Part shown: positions 57,338 to 64,000 of the stretch, piece by piece
Layout: every line of letters begins with the position of its first letter
Numbering within the stretch: position 1 is the stretch's first letter
Assembly: GCA_000436835.1 (NCBI GenBank)
Contig: FR889135.1
Location: forward strand, 11,973 to 75,972
Origin: Eubacterium sp. CAG:251
Lineage (GTDB): Bacteria; Bacillota; Clostridia; Oscillospirales; Acutalibacteraceae
DNA length: 64,000 nt
Reading direction: 5' to 3'
Translations under genes and position numbers: made by a program
The notes under the pieces: model-generated
Seen by the model: only the letters and a program-made list of their open reading frames with translations
Told to the model about the DNA's origin: nothing
Databases searched by the model: none

Positions 57338-58495
57338 TTATTTCTTTTTAAATTTATCAAAAAAGCCTTCTTTTCCGCCGTTTTTTGGAGGAGTATATGT
57401 TTTGTCAAATTCCTTAAGAAGTTCTTTTTGTTCGTTTGAAATGTTCTTAGGAATATCAACAATAACCCTGACGTGTTCATCACCTTTGCCCATACCGTTT
57501 AATCGGGTGATGCCTTTATTACCCTTGAGCGTAAAGATTTCGCCCGGTTGAGTTCCGGCAGGAATATTAAGCTTGGTGTCGCCGTCAAGTGTAGGTACAT
57601 TGACTTCTGCGCCGAGAGTTGCCTCGACAATAGAAATATGCTTATCAACCCATACATCATAGCCGTCACGGTTGAAATACGGATGCTTTTTAATGCTGAT
57701 AATAACCTTAAGGTCACCTGACGGACCGCCGTTTGAGCCGGCATTACCAAAGCCTCGAACGTTGACAATTTGGTTATTGTCAATACCGGCAGGAATGTTG
57801 ACCTCGATTTTCTTTCTTGTTCTGACCTTACCCTTGCCGTTACATTTGTGGCATGGAGTATTGATAATCTTACCTTTACCGCCGCAGCGAGAGCAGGTGC
57901 GTTGAGTGCTCATCACACCGAGCGGAGTACGCTGAGAAACTGTTTGTACGCCTGAGCCGTGACATTCGGGGCAAACGGTCGGGCTTGTGCCCTTGGCAGC
58001 TCCTGTGCCGCCGCATTCGCTGCAATCCATAACCCTCATAACTTCTATGGTCTTTTTGCAGCCTTTAGCGGCTTCCTCAAATGTAAGAGTAACAGAGGCT
58101 TGAATATCTCTGCCCCTTGACGGAGCATTAGGATTACGTGAGCTTGTACCGAATCCGCCTCCGAAGAAGGATGAAAAGATATCGCCTAAATCAATATCTC
58201 CGTCAAATCCGCCGCCGAATCCGCCGCCAAAGCCTCCTGCACCTTGACCTGCGCCGTAATTAGGGTCAACGCCTGCAAAGCCAAATTGGTCATAACGTGC
58301 TTTCTTTTGAGGGTCGGACAAAACTTCGTATGCTTCGTTACATTCCTTAAATTTTGCCTCTGCCTCAGGATTATCCGGGTTTAAGTCAGGGTGGTATTTC
58401 TTTGCCGTTTTTCTATATGCTTTTTTAATTTCATCATCACTTGCGCCACGGCTTACACCGAGCACCTCGTAATAATCTCTTTTATCTTCAGGCAT
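57338..58495 (-). CDS. dnaJ: Chaperone DnaJ
   Basis: DnaJ delivers unfolded proteins to DnaK and stimulates its ATPase. The 385-residue protein has the J domain with HPD (KYHPDLNP), a Gly/Phe-rich region (about 75-115), four zinc motifs (CSECGGTG, CPECHGSG, CSRCGGKG, CHKCNGKG) and the C-terminal substrate domain, complete for a type I DnaJ. It follows dnaK but is separated by 184 bases filled with two dispersed repeats. Confidence 0.97.
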   Translation of the reverse strand: MPEDKRDYYEVLGVSRGASDDEIKKAYRKTAKKYHPDLNPDNPEAEAKFKECNEAYEVLSDPQKKARYDQFGFAGVDPNYGAGQGAGGFGGGFGGGFDGDIDLGDIFSSFFGGGFGTSSRNPNAPSRGRDIQASVTLTFEEAAKGCKKTIEVMRVMDCSECGGTGAAKGTSPTVCPECHGSGVQTVSQRTPLGVMSTQRTCSRCGGKGKIINTPCHKCNGKGKVRTRKKIEVNIPAGIDNNQIVNVRGFGNAGSNGGPSGDLKVIISIKKHPYFNRDGYDVWVDKHISIVEATLGAEVNVPTLDGDTKLNIPAGTQPGEIFTLKGNKGITRLNGMGKGDEHVRVIVDIPKNISNEQKELLKEFDKTYTPPKNGGKEGFFDKFKKK

Positions 58496-58592
58496 TATAC
58501 TTTAACCCTTTCTGTTTTTGTTAATGAATTATATATGTGCTTGTGTGGACAAAGGATTTACGGATTATAATGCGTGAATAACCTAAAATACC

Positions 58593-58663
58593 GTAGGGGC
58601 GAACATTGTTCGCCCTTTAAATCCCTCAGTCAGCAAGCTGACAGCTCCCTTGTTAAGGGAGCC
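58593..58663. repeat. Two dispersed repeats between dnaK and dnaJ
   Basis: A GTAGG-flanked GGCGAACATTGTTCGCC hairpin (58593-58614) is joined to a reverse copy of the CTCCCTTRACAAGGGAG-type repeat (58619-58663). The rest of 58496-58679 shows no gene. Confidence 0.8.
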
Positions 58664-58679
58664 TTATGCTGTTTATATA

Positions 58680-60542
58680 TTAGTTGTCGTCTACCTCGGT
58701 GTAGTCAGCGTCAGTATATTCCTGACCGCCGCCTTGTGCCTGAGCATTAGGGTCATAGCCTGCACCTTGAGGACCTTTAGGACCTGCCTGAGCACCGCCC
58801 TGTGCCTGCTGTGCTGCTTCATAAAGCTTCTGAGAAACTTCGTAGAATTTGTTTTGAAGGTCCTCTTGAGCCGACTTGATTGCATCTTCATTGTCGCCCT
58901 TAAGTGCTTCCTTCAATGCGTCAACCTTAGTTTGAAGAGCTGACTTATCGTCTGCTGAGAATTTGTCGCCGTCCTCGCTGATGAGCTTTTCGGTTTGGTA
59001 AACCATTTGGTCTGCATTGTTACGAAGGTCAACTGATTCTCTCTTCTTCTTATCTTCTTCTGCGAACTGCTCAGCTTCCTTAACAGCCTTATCAATATCT
59101 TCCTTGCTCATATTTGATGAAGCTGTGATAGAGATTTCTTGCTGCTTGCCTGTGCCGAGGTCCTTAGCAGATACGTGAACGATACCGTTAGCATCAATAT
59201 CAAATGTTACCTCAATTTGAGGAACACCTCTTCTTGCAGGAAGAATGCCGTCAAGGTGGAACATACCGAGGGTTTTGTTATCCTTAGCAAATTCTCTCTC
59301 ACCCTGAAGAACATGAACTTCAACTGAAGTTTGGTTATCAGCAGCTGTTGAGAAAATCTGGCTCTTTTTAGTAGGAATGGTGGTATTTCTTTCAATGATA
59401 ACAGTGTTTACACCGCCCATGGTTTCAATACCGAGTGAAAGAGGAGTAACATCAAGAAGAAGTAAGCCCTTAACGTCACCGCCGAGTACACCGCCTTGAA
59501 GAGCTGCACCCATAGCAACACATTCATCAGGGTTGATTCCCTTGAATGGCTCTTTGCCGCTGAACTTTTGAATAGCTTCCTGAACAGCAGGAATTCTTGT
59601 AGAACCGCCGACAAGCAAAATCTTGTCAATTTCGTTCATTGAAAGGCCTGAATCTTTCATAGCCTGACGAACAGGACCCATTGTTGCTTCAACAAGGTCT
59701 GCTGTCATTTCGTTGAACTTAGCTCTTGTAAGAGTTGTTTCAAGGTGCTTAGGACCTGTAGCATCAGCTGTGATAAATGGGAGAGAAATTTGAGCTGTGG
59801 TCATACCTGAAAGGTCGATTTTTGCCTTTTCTGCAGCTTCCTTAACTCTCTGCATAGCCATTTTATCATTTGAAAGGTCAATACCTGTTTCACTCTTGAA
59901 CTGAGCTACGATATAGTCCATAACCTTCTTATCAAAGTCATCACCGCCAAGGTGGTTGTTACCTGCTGTTGCAAGTACCTCTTGAACGCCGTCACCCATT
60001 TCAATGATGGATACATCGAATGTGCCGCCGCCGAGGTCATATACCATAACCTTCTGGTCGTCTTCCTTATCAATACCGAAAGCAAGAGCAGCGGCAGTAG
60101 GCTCGTTGATAATTCTCTTTACATCAAGACCTGCGATTTTACCTGCGTCCTTAGTTGCCTGACGCTGTGAGTCTGTAAAGTAAGCGGGAACTGTGATAAC
60201 AGCCTCTGTTACTTTTTCACCGAGGTAAGCCTCTGCATCTGATTTTAATTTCTGCAAAATGATAGCACTGATTTCCTGAGGTGTATATGCCTTGCCGTCA
60301 ATGTTTACCTTGTAATCAGAACCCATATGTCTTTTAATTGAAGAAATAGTCTTTTCCGGATTTGTGATAGCCTGACGCTTTGCAACGTTACCTACCATTC
60401 TTTCGCCGTCTTTAGAAAATGCTACTACAGACGGGGTTGTTCTTGCGCCTTCAGCGTTAGGAATTACTACCGGCTCGCCGCCTTCAATAACGCTTACACA
60501 GCTGTTTGTTGTACCTAAATCAATACCTATAATCTTTGACAT
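58680..60542 (-). CDS. dnaK: Chaperone DnaK (Hsp70)
   Basis: The 620-residue protein starts MSKIIGIDLGTTNSCVSV and shows the Hsp70 phosphate loops (VYDLGGGTFDVSIIE, ILVGGSTRIPAVQ), the linker (GLLLLDVTPLSLGIET) and a Gly/Gln-rich C-terminal tail ending in acidic residues. It refolds proteins in ATP cycles with DnaJ and GrpE. It is third in the HrcA-controlled operon, 27 bases after grpE. RBS is AGGAGG. Confidence 0.98.
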   Translation of the reverse strand: MSKIIGIDLGTTNSCVSVIEGGEPVVIPNAEGARTTPSVVAFSKDGERMVGNVAKRQAITNPEKTISSIKRHMGSDYKVNIDGKAYTPQEISAIILQKLKSDAEAYLGEKVTEAVITVPAYFTDSQRQATKDAGKIAGLDVKRIINEPTAAALAFGIDKEDDQKVMVYDLGGGTFDVSIIEMGDGVQEVLATAGNNHLGGDDFDKKVMDYIVAQFKSETGIDLSNDKMAMQRVKEAAEKAKIDLSGMTTAQISLPFITADATGPKHLETTLTRAKFNEMTADLVEATMGPVRQAMKDSGLSMNEIDKILLVGGSTRIPAVQEAIQKFSGKEPFKGINPDECVAMGAALQGGVLGGDVKGLLLLDVTPLSLGIETMGGVNTVIIERNTTIPTKKSQIFSTAADNQTSVEVHVLQGEREFAKDNKTLGMFHLDGILPARRGVPQIEVTFDIDANGIVHVSAKDLGTGKQQEISITASSNMSKEDIDKAVKEAEQFAEEDKKKRESVDLRNNADQMVYQTEKLISEDGDKFSADDKSALQTKVDALKEALKGDNEDAIKSAQEDLQNKFYEVSQKLYEAAQQAQGGAQAGPKGPQGAGYDPNAQAQGGGQEYTDADYTEVDDN

Positions 60543-60569
60543 AATCTTTTTCCTCCTGAGTTTGTATTA

Positions 60570-61112
60570 TTAGTTTGCTGTTTTGACCATAGCAGGTCTG
60601 ACAACTTTGTCATTATATTTATAGCCTTTTTGGAACACGTCGGTGATTACGTTTGCATCAAGCGAATCATCATCAATGTGCATTACTGCGTGATGAAAAT
60701 TCGGGTCAAACTCATCGCCCTGCTCGCCGTAGGCTTCAACGCCTAATTTTTTAAGTGATGCCATAAGACCGTCATAGGTCATTTGAACACCTTTTTTAAG
60801 TCCCTCGTAATCCTCCTGCTCATTTGCAAGCGCTCTTTCGAGATTATCAACCGTGGCAAGGATTTCCGAAACTGCTTTGATTGTTGCAAAAGCGAAGCTT
60901 TCATTTTTTTCTTTTTCGCTGCGCTTGCGGAAGTTTGAATATTCCGCCGTAACTCTCAAAAGCTGGTCCTTTGTGTCCTTAAGCTCTTTTTCAAGCGGAT
61001 TTTCTTTTTCTTTTGCCTCTGCCTTCTTATCCTCGGCATCGGTTTTGCTTTCCTCTTGATTTTGAGCTTCGGTTTTTACTTCTTTTTCTTCATCGTTTTT
61101 CTTTTTACTCAT
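60570..61112 (-). CDS. grpE: Nucleotide exchange factor GrpE
   Basis: The 180-residue protein has a charged, disordered N-terminus (about 1-40), a long coiled coil (about 40-95) and the GrpE head with GVEAYGEQGDEFDPNFHHAVMH and KGYKYNDKVVRPAMVKTA. It releases ADP from DnaK. It lies three bases after hrcA. Confidence 0.96.
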   Translation of the reverse strand: MSKKKNDEEKEVKTEAQNQEESKTDAEDKKAEAKEKENPLEKELKDTKDQLLRVTAEYSNFRKRSEKEKNESFAFATIKAVSEILATVDNLERALANEQEDYEGLKKGVQMTYDGLMASLKKLGVEAYGEQGDEFDPNFHHAVMHIDDDSLDANVITDVFQKGYKYNDKVVRPAMVKTAN

Positions 61113-61115
61113 ATT

Positions 61116-62144
61116 TTATGCCCCTTTCTTTGAAAGAAGTGTATCAACTGTGTTGATTATATATTTTATTTTCGGCAAAATGCTTTCATAATCAATTCGC
61201 ATTGAACCGATAACACCTAAAACAGCCTTTTGACCGCCTTCATAATTAAATTTGGCAATAAGCGTTGATGTGTTTTTCATTTCGTATAATGGATTTTCAT
61301 CGCCTATCATCAAAAGCTTGGTGTGATTTGAATTTGCAAAGCGCTTTGAAAGCTCCATCAATTGCTTTTTGCCGGTAAGCAAGCCGAGGATTTTGTATAA
61401 ATCGGAACCAAGCTCCTCGTGAGAAAGCAAATTCGTTTCGCCCTCAAGGCTTAATTTGCTGTGTGATGCTTCATCGCATAATGCACAAAGTGAAGTGAGA
61501 GCAGGAAGCATATCAAATATTCTTGCCCCTGCAACGCCGACTGCGCTTTGGATTAATGCCAAATTGACGTCTGTAAGCGGAGTGCCTACCAAAAACTTAG
61601 CCGAAACATCGTAAAACTTTTGCCTGAAATCCTCGTCAAGTGCACATGGCATATTGATTAATGAGGATTTGATTTTACTGCCGACCGTAAGCATAACGAG
61701 CATTGCTTTTTGATTGCCGGCAGGTATTAAGTCAACACCCTGAATGCAATCGTAAGGGTCTTCAAGCGTTGCACAAAATGCTGCACAATGTGAATATTCC
61801 TCCAAAAGCTTGCAAGCATCAAGCAAAAGCCTTTCCGGATCGCCTGAGTTTACCGAGAGCGCTTCATTGATTTTGTTCATCTCGTATTCGCTTATCGGCT
61901 TTTCTTTCATAATATTATCAACGTAATATCTGAAAGAAGTTTTGCTCGGAACTCTGCCGCCGCTTGTATGCCTTTGTTCAAGAAAGCCTAATTGCGTTAA
62001 ATACGCCATCTCGTTTCTTATTGTGGCACTCGATATTGAGTAGGGGAGAAGCTGACATAATGCTTTTGAGCCAATCGGCTCGCCGGTACGCAAATAGTGC
62101 TCAATAATTAAACCAAGTATTGCGTGTCGTCTTTCACTTATCAT
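61116..62144 (-). CDS. hrcA: Heat-inducible repressor HrcA
   Basis: The ATG at 62144 follows GAGGTG; a GTG three codons earlier lies inside that site. The 342-residue protein has the winged helix (RRHAILGLIIEHYLRTGEPIGSK, SSATIRNEM) and the HrcA dimer domain (ILGLLTGKKQLMEL, GVIGSMRIDYESILPKI). It binds CIRCE, present just upstream, and represses the hrcA-grpE-dnaK(-dnaJ) operon; GroEL helps it fold. Confidence 0.97.
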   Translation of the reverse strand: MISERRHAILGLIIEHYLRTGEPIGSKALCQLLPYSISSATIRNEMAYLTQLGFLEQRHTSGGRVPSKTSFRYYVDNIMKEKPISEYEMNKINEALSVNSGDPERLLLDACKLLEEYSHCAAFCATLEDPYDCIQGVDLIPAGNQKAMLVMLTVGSKIKSSLINMPCALDEDFRQKFYDVSAKFLVGTPLTDVNLALIQSAVGVAGARIFDMLPALTSLCALCDEASHSKLSLEGETNLLSHEELGSDLYKILGLLTGKKQLMELSKRFANSNHTKLLMIGDENPLYEMKNTSTLIAKFNYEGGQKAVLGVIGSMRIDYESILPKIKYIINTVDTLLSKKGA

Positions 62145-62168
62145 CCTTTCCACCTCTTTATCATATCG

Positions 62169-62195
62169 TTAGCACTCTCAACACCTGAGTGCTAA
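62169..62195. promoter_or_regulatory. CIRCE operator
   Basis: TTAGCACTC, nine bases, GAGTGCTAA: a perfect CIRCE element, the HrcA binding site, 24 bases before the hrcA start. Confidence 0.97.
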
Positions 62196-62205
62196 CTCTG
62201 TTATA

Positions 62206-62234
62206 ATAGTATTACCTTTTTGCTTAGTTGTCAA
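62206..62234 (-). promoter_or_regulatory. Promoter of the hrcA operon
   Basis: TTGACA (62229-62234), 17 bases, TACTAT (62206-62211) on the minus strand, directly upstream of CIRCE. Confidence 0.75.
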
Positions 62235-62350
62235 TACTTTTTTTCGATTTTTTTAAAATTTTCTTATTTTGTATATATTTTCCTAACAATTTCTGTTGCC
62301 AAATCCTCTTATATAAATAGTAATTAATATATATTATATATAAAAATAAA

Positions 62351-62396
62351 CTGTATACTAAAAAATACTTAAAATTGATTATTGATAAGTATACAG
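62351..62396. other. Inverted repeat upstream of the ECF S-component gene
   Basis: CTGTATACT (62351-62359) and AGTATACAG (62388-62396) form a perfect nine-pair stem around a 28-base AT-rich loop in the leader. It could be an operator or a small structured leader; it matches no riboswitch I know. Confidence 0.4.
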
Positions 62397-62432
62397 AATA
62401 ATGGTATTCTTTTGGGCAAGGAGGTGAGCATA

Positions 62433-62969
62433 ATGAAAGAAAACACAAAAAATGCTCGCATCAATGTTAGAGCTATAACGTTTACAGCTGTTATGGCAGC
62501 ATTGGTATTTGTATTTACTTACACATTTAAAATTCCGTTTGTAAACGGTTATACCCACATAGGCGACAGTATGATTTTTCTTGCTATTGTATTTTTAGGC
62601 TGGAAAAAAGCTCCGCTTGCGGCAGGTATCGGCGCAGCTTTTGCGGACATTATCGGAGGCTACAGCGCTTGGGTTGCCCCGACATTTATTATTAAGTTCA
62701 TTATGGCGCTTATTTGTGCTCTTATTATGGAAAAGGTGATTAAGAATAACAAGGTTGTAGGCTATATTGTAGGCGCAATTCTCGGCGGTGTATGGCAGAT
62801 TGTTGCATATACGGTAGTTAAAATTTTTCTTTTTGACAAGGCTTATGCATTTTCTACTCTCCCTACTCTTGCTATTCAAACAGTAGTAGGTGTTGTAGTT
62901 GCCGCAGTATTTATCGTTGTATTTGACAAAACAAAGGTTACTGCTAAGCTCAAAAAAATGGTAGGCTAA
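62433..62969 (+). CDS. ECF transporter S component
   Basis: The ATG at 62433 follows CAAGGAGGTGAG; the frame from 62382 has no RBS. The 178-residue protein has about five to six membrane helices and the pattern typical of vitamin-binding S components: RAITFTAVMAALVFVFTY at the N-terminus, NGYTHIGDSMIFLAIVFLG and AGIGAAFADIIGGY. It should bind a vitamin or precursor and work with the shared EcfA/EcfT module, which is not here. The ligand cannot be fixed. Confidence 0.88.
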   Translation: MKENTKNARINVRAITFTAVMAALVFVFTYTFKIPFVNGYTHIGDSMIFLAIVFLGWKKAPLAAGIGAAFADIIGGYSAWVAPTFIIKFIMALICALIMEKVIKNNKVVGYIVGAILGGVWQIVAYTVVKIFLFDKAYAFSTLPTLAIQTVVGVVVAAVFIVVFDKTKVTAKLKKMVG

Positions 62970-62984
62970 ATTACTGATAAAACG

Positions 62985-63141
62985 GCTTCGTCGAAAGAAA
63001 TTCCGTGTTTGAATGAATTTCTTACAAAATTCATAATAAACACTTCATTCCTTTCTCCTCTTCCCCAAAAAGCTAACGCTTTTCGTGGACCCCGATTGAA
63101 ATTCCGTGTTTGAGAAGCGGGCGAACAATGTTCGCCCCTAC
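62985..63141. repeat. Composite of dispersed repeats (copy 2 of the GGGGAAGAGGAG family plus hairpin unit)
   Basis: 63005-63094 is the reverse of the repeat at 47191-47299 (CTCCTCTTCCCCAAAAAGC and GCTTTTCG). It is followed by the GGCGAACAATGTTCGCC unit with CCTAC flank (63120-63141). GAAATTCCGTGTTTGA occurs twice within (about 62998 and 63099). The rest of 62970-63199 shows no gene. Confidence 0.75.
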
Positions 63142-63199
63142 GGTGTTTCTTTCTTCTTTCTCAGAGTGAAACAATAAAATTATTTAGGAGATAATTAAA

Positions 63200-63925
63200 A
63201 TGAAAAAAATTGATGCACATTCACATATCGGCACATTCGGCGGTTGGGCAGGTGTTGCCTTTACCAAAGAAAAGCTGATTGAGCAGATGAATGAATATGA
63301 TATTGAAAAAACCTTTTTAACAGCACCTAATTTTCAGGGCAATGATGAGGTTGTAGACGCATTTCAGTCTTATCCCGATAAGATTGTTCCGTTTGTATGG
63401 GTTAATCCAGCTTTAGACGACGTTGAAAAGAAACTTAATCATTATATAAACGAAGAGGGCTTTATGGGTATCAAAATGCAACCGCTTTTTGATGCATTTG
63501 TTGCAGATGACCCTGTAGTTTATCCTGTTATGGATTTTGCAAGGGAATATGACGTTCCTGTATTTATCCATTGCGGTCATCCGCCTTTCTCGCTTCCTTG
63601 GAGCATTGCACTTCTTGCAGAAAAATACCCTGATGTAAGAGTTACTATGATTCATATGGGTCACGGTCACGGCGTTTATATTGATGCTGCTATCAAAATG
63701 GCTAAGAGATATGACAATATCACACTTGAAATGAGCGGTATGCCAATGGGCAGTAAGATTAAAGAGGCTTATGAAACAGTTGGTAAGGACAGAATTATGT
63801 TTGGCATAGATTCTCCGTTCCATCACCCAACGGTTGAAATTCAAAAGGTTCTTTCCTGCGGCCTTGATGAAAAGGCTCAGGAGGATATATTCTATAATAA
63901 CGCTAAGAAGTTATTAAGATTATAA
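63200..63925 (+). CDS. Amidohydrolase-family metal-dependent hydrolase
   Basis: The 241-residue TIM-barrel protein has the metal motif DAHSHIG (His7, His9), FIHCGHPPF, TMIHMGHGHG and a C-terminal FGIDSPFHHP with the metal-binding Asp. This is the amidohydrolase 2 pattern (decarboxylase or lactonase-like enzymes, such as 2-pyrone or aminocarboxymuconate-type). The substrate is not known. RBS is TAGGAGA. It ends in a terminator stem followed by repeat copy C. Confidence 0.85.
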   Translation: MKKIDAHSHIGTFGGWAGVAFTKEKLIEQMNEYDIEKTFLTAPNFQGNDEVVDAFQSYPDKIVPFVWVNPALDDVEKKLNHYINEEGFMGIKMQPLFDAFVADDPVVYPVMDFAREYDVPVFIHCGHPPFSLPWSIALLAEKYPDVRVTMIHMGHGHGVYIDAAIKMAKRYDNITLEMSGMPMGSKIKEAYETVGKDRIMFGIDSPFHHPTVEIQKVLSCGLDEKAQEDIFYNNAKKLLRL

Positions 63926-63949
63926 TATTAATTACATATATAAATAAAA

Positions 63950-63977
63950 AGCAGTTGGATTTTTCAATCCAACTGCT
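63950..63977 (+). terminator. Terminator stem behind the amidohydrolase gene, without T-tract
   Basis: Stem AGCAGTTGGATT / AATCCAACTGCT; the repeat ACTGTCGATAAAG follows after three bases instead of a T-run. Confidence 0.7.
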
Positions 63978-63980
63978 CAG

Positions 63981-64000
63981 ACTGTCGATAAAGTGGCTAA
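63981..64000 (+). repeat. Structured dispersed repeat, copy C (cut by window end)
   Basis: The last 20 bases, ACTGTCGATAAAGTGGCTAA, are identical to the start of copy A (15411) and to the reverse complement of 57286-57305. Confidence 0.8.

Noticed and set aside
57096..57551. 151-codon open frame on the plus strand
   Set aside because: It crosses repeat copy B, the dnaJ terminator and the dnaJ gene in antisense; no RBS.
1..64000. tRNA, rRNA, CRISPR arrays, prophage or transposase genes
   Set aside because: I looked for T-loop signatures, regularly spaced repeats and transposase or integrase motifs and found none that hold up; the repeats present are dispersed single units.

Overview
The window looks like the chromosome of a low-GC, anaerobic, Gram-positive Clostridia member, most likely a gut Ruminococcaceae/Oscillospiraceae-type organism. 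The reasons are strong Shine-Dalgarno sites, short intergenic gaps, AT-rich sigma-A promoters, an HrcA/CIRCE chaperone operon, class III (oxygen-sensitive) ribonucleotide reductase, an electron-bifurcating flavoprotein complex, a Lys/Thr-rich surface-protein linker and a dockerin-like tail. I see no rRNA, tRNA, CRISPR array, prophage or intact transposase. The sequence is essentially all chromosomal genes plus many short dispersed intergenic repeats.

Layout: 1-6.4 kb holds a membrane-anchored endonuclease/phosphatase-fold protein, a GNAT acetyltransferase behind a 30-codon leader ORF and terminator, ilvD, and a cell-surface cluster (catalytically dead sortase-like protein, four-TM protein, TagH-like ATPase). 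6.5-15.4 kb holds a secreted subtilisin with leucine-rich repeats, the sodium-pump decarboxylase gamma and beta subunits without a carboxyltransferase, PcrA helicase and a polysaccharide deacetylase. 15.7-20.4 kb (minus) holds a polar amino-acid ABC operon whose binding protein appears circularly permuted, an IolB-like isomerase and a secreted NlpC/P60- or CHAP-type hydrolase. 20.5-30.2 kb holds a beta-lactamase-fold hydrolase, then a BceRS-like two-component system and two FtsX-type exporters with matching operator pairs. 30.3-39.3 kb (minus) holds a GtrII-like membrane protein, a CdaR-type regulator and the six-gene run FHA-ftsW-pbp-hflX-DUF4830-rsuA. 39.5-45.5 kb holds an XRE/DUF4097 pair, a MITE-like element, nrdD-nrdG and an MFS transporter. 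45.5-50.1 kb (minus) holds an iron-type cassette (DtxR-family regulator, DUF3793, flavodoxin), gdhA with a leader terminator, and a transglutaminase-like protein. 50.4-56.6 kb holds a HAD phosphatase, a three-subunit complex resembling Sporomusa-type Nfn (StnABC) and an orphan hypB. 56.7-62.2 kb (minus) holds an HMA-domain protein and hrcA-grpE-dnaK-dnaJ. The end holds an ECF S component and an amidohydrolase.

Several observations stand out. (1) The amino-acid binding protein carries its expected C-terminal segment at its N-terminus. (2) A ~270-300 bp structured repeat sits directly behind the terminator stem of three unrelated genes, in the sense orientation each time, with compensatory stem changes between copies. 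(3) The GNAT gene and gdhA both have an intrinsic terminator between promoter and start codon. (4) Two regulons can be read from the DNA: TNACA-N4-TGTAA boxes at the two-component system and both exporters, and AGTTAG-N6-CTAACT sites at the DtxR-type regulator and the HMA gene.

All functional calls come from reading the translated sequences and motifs by eye; no database search was possible.
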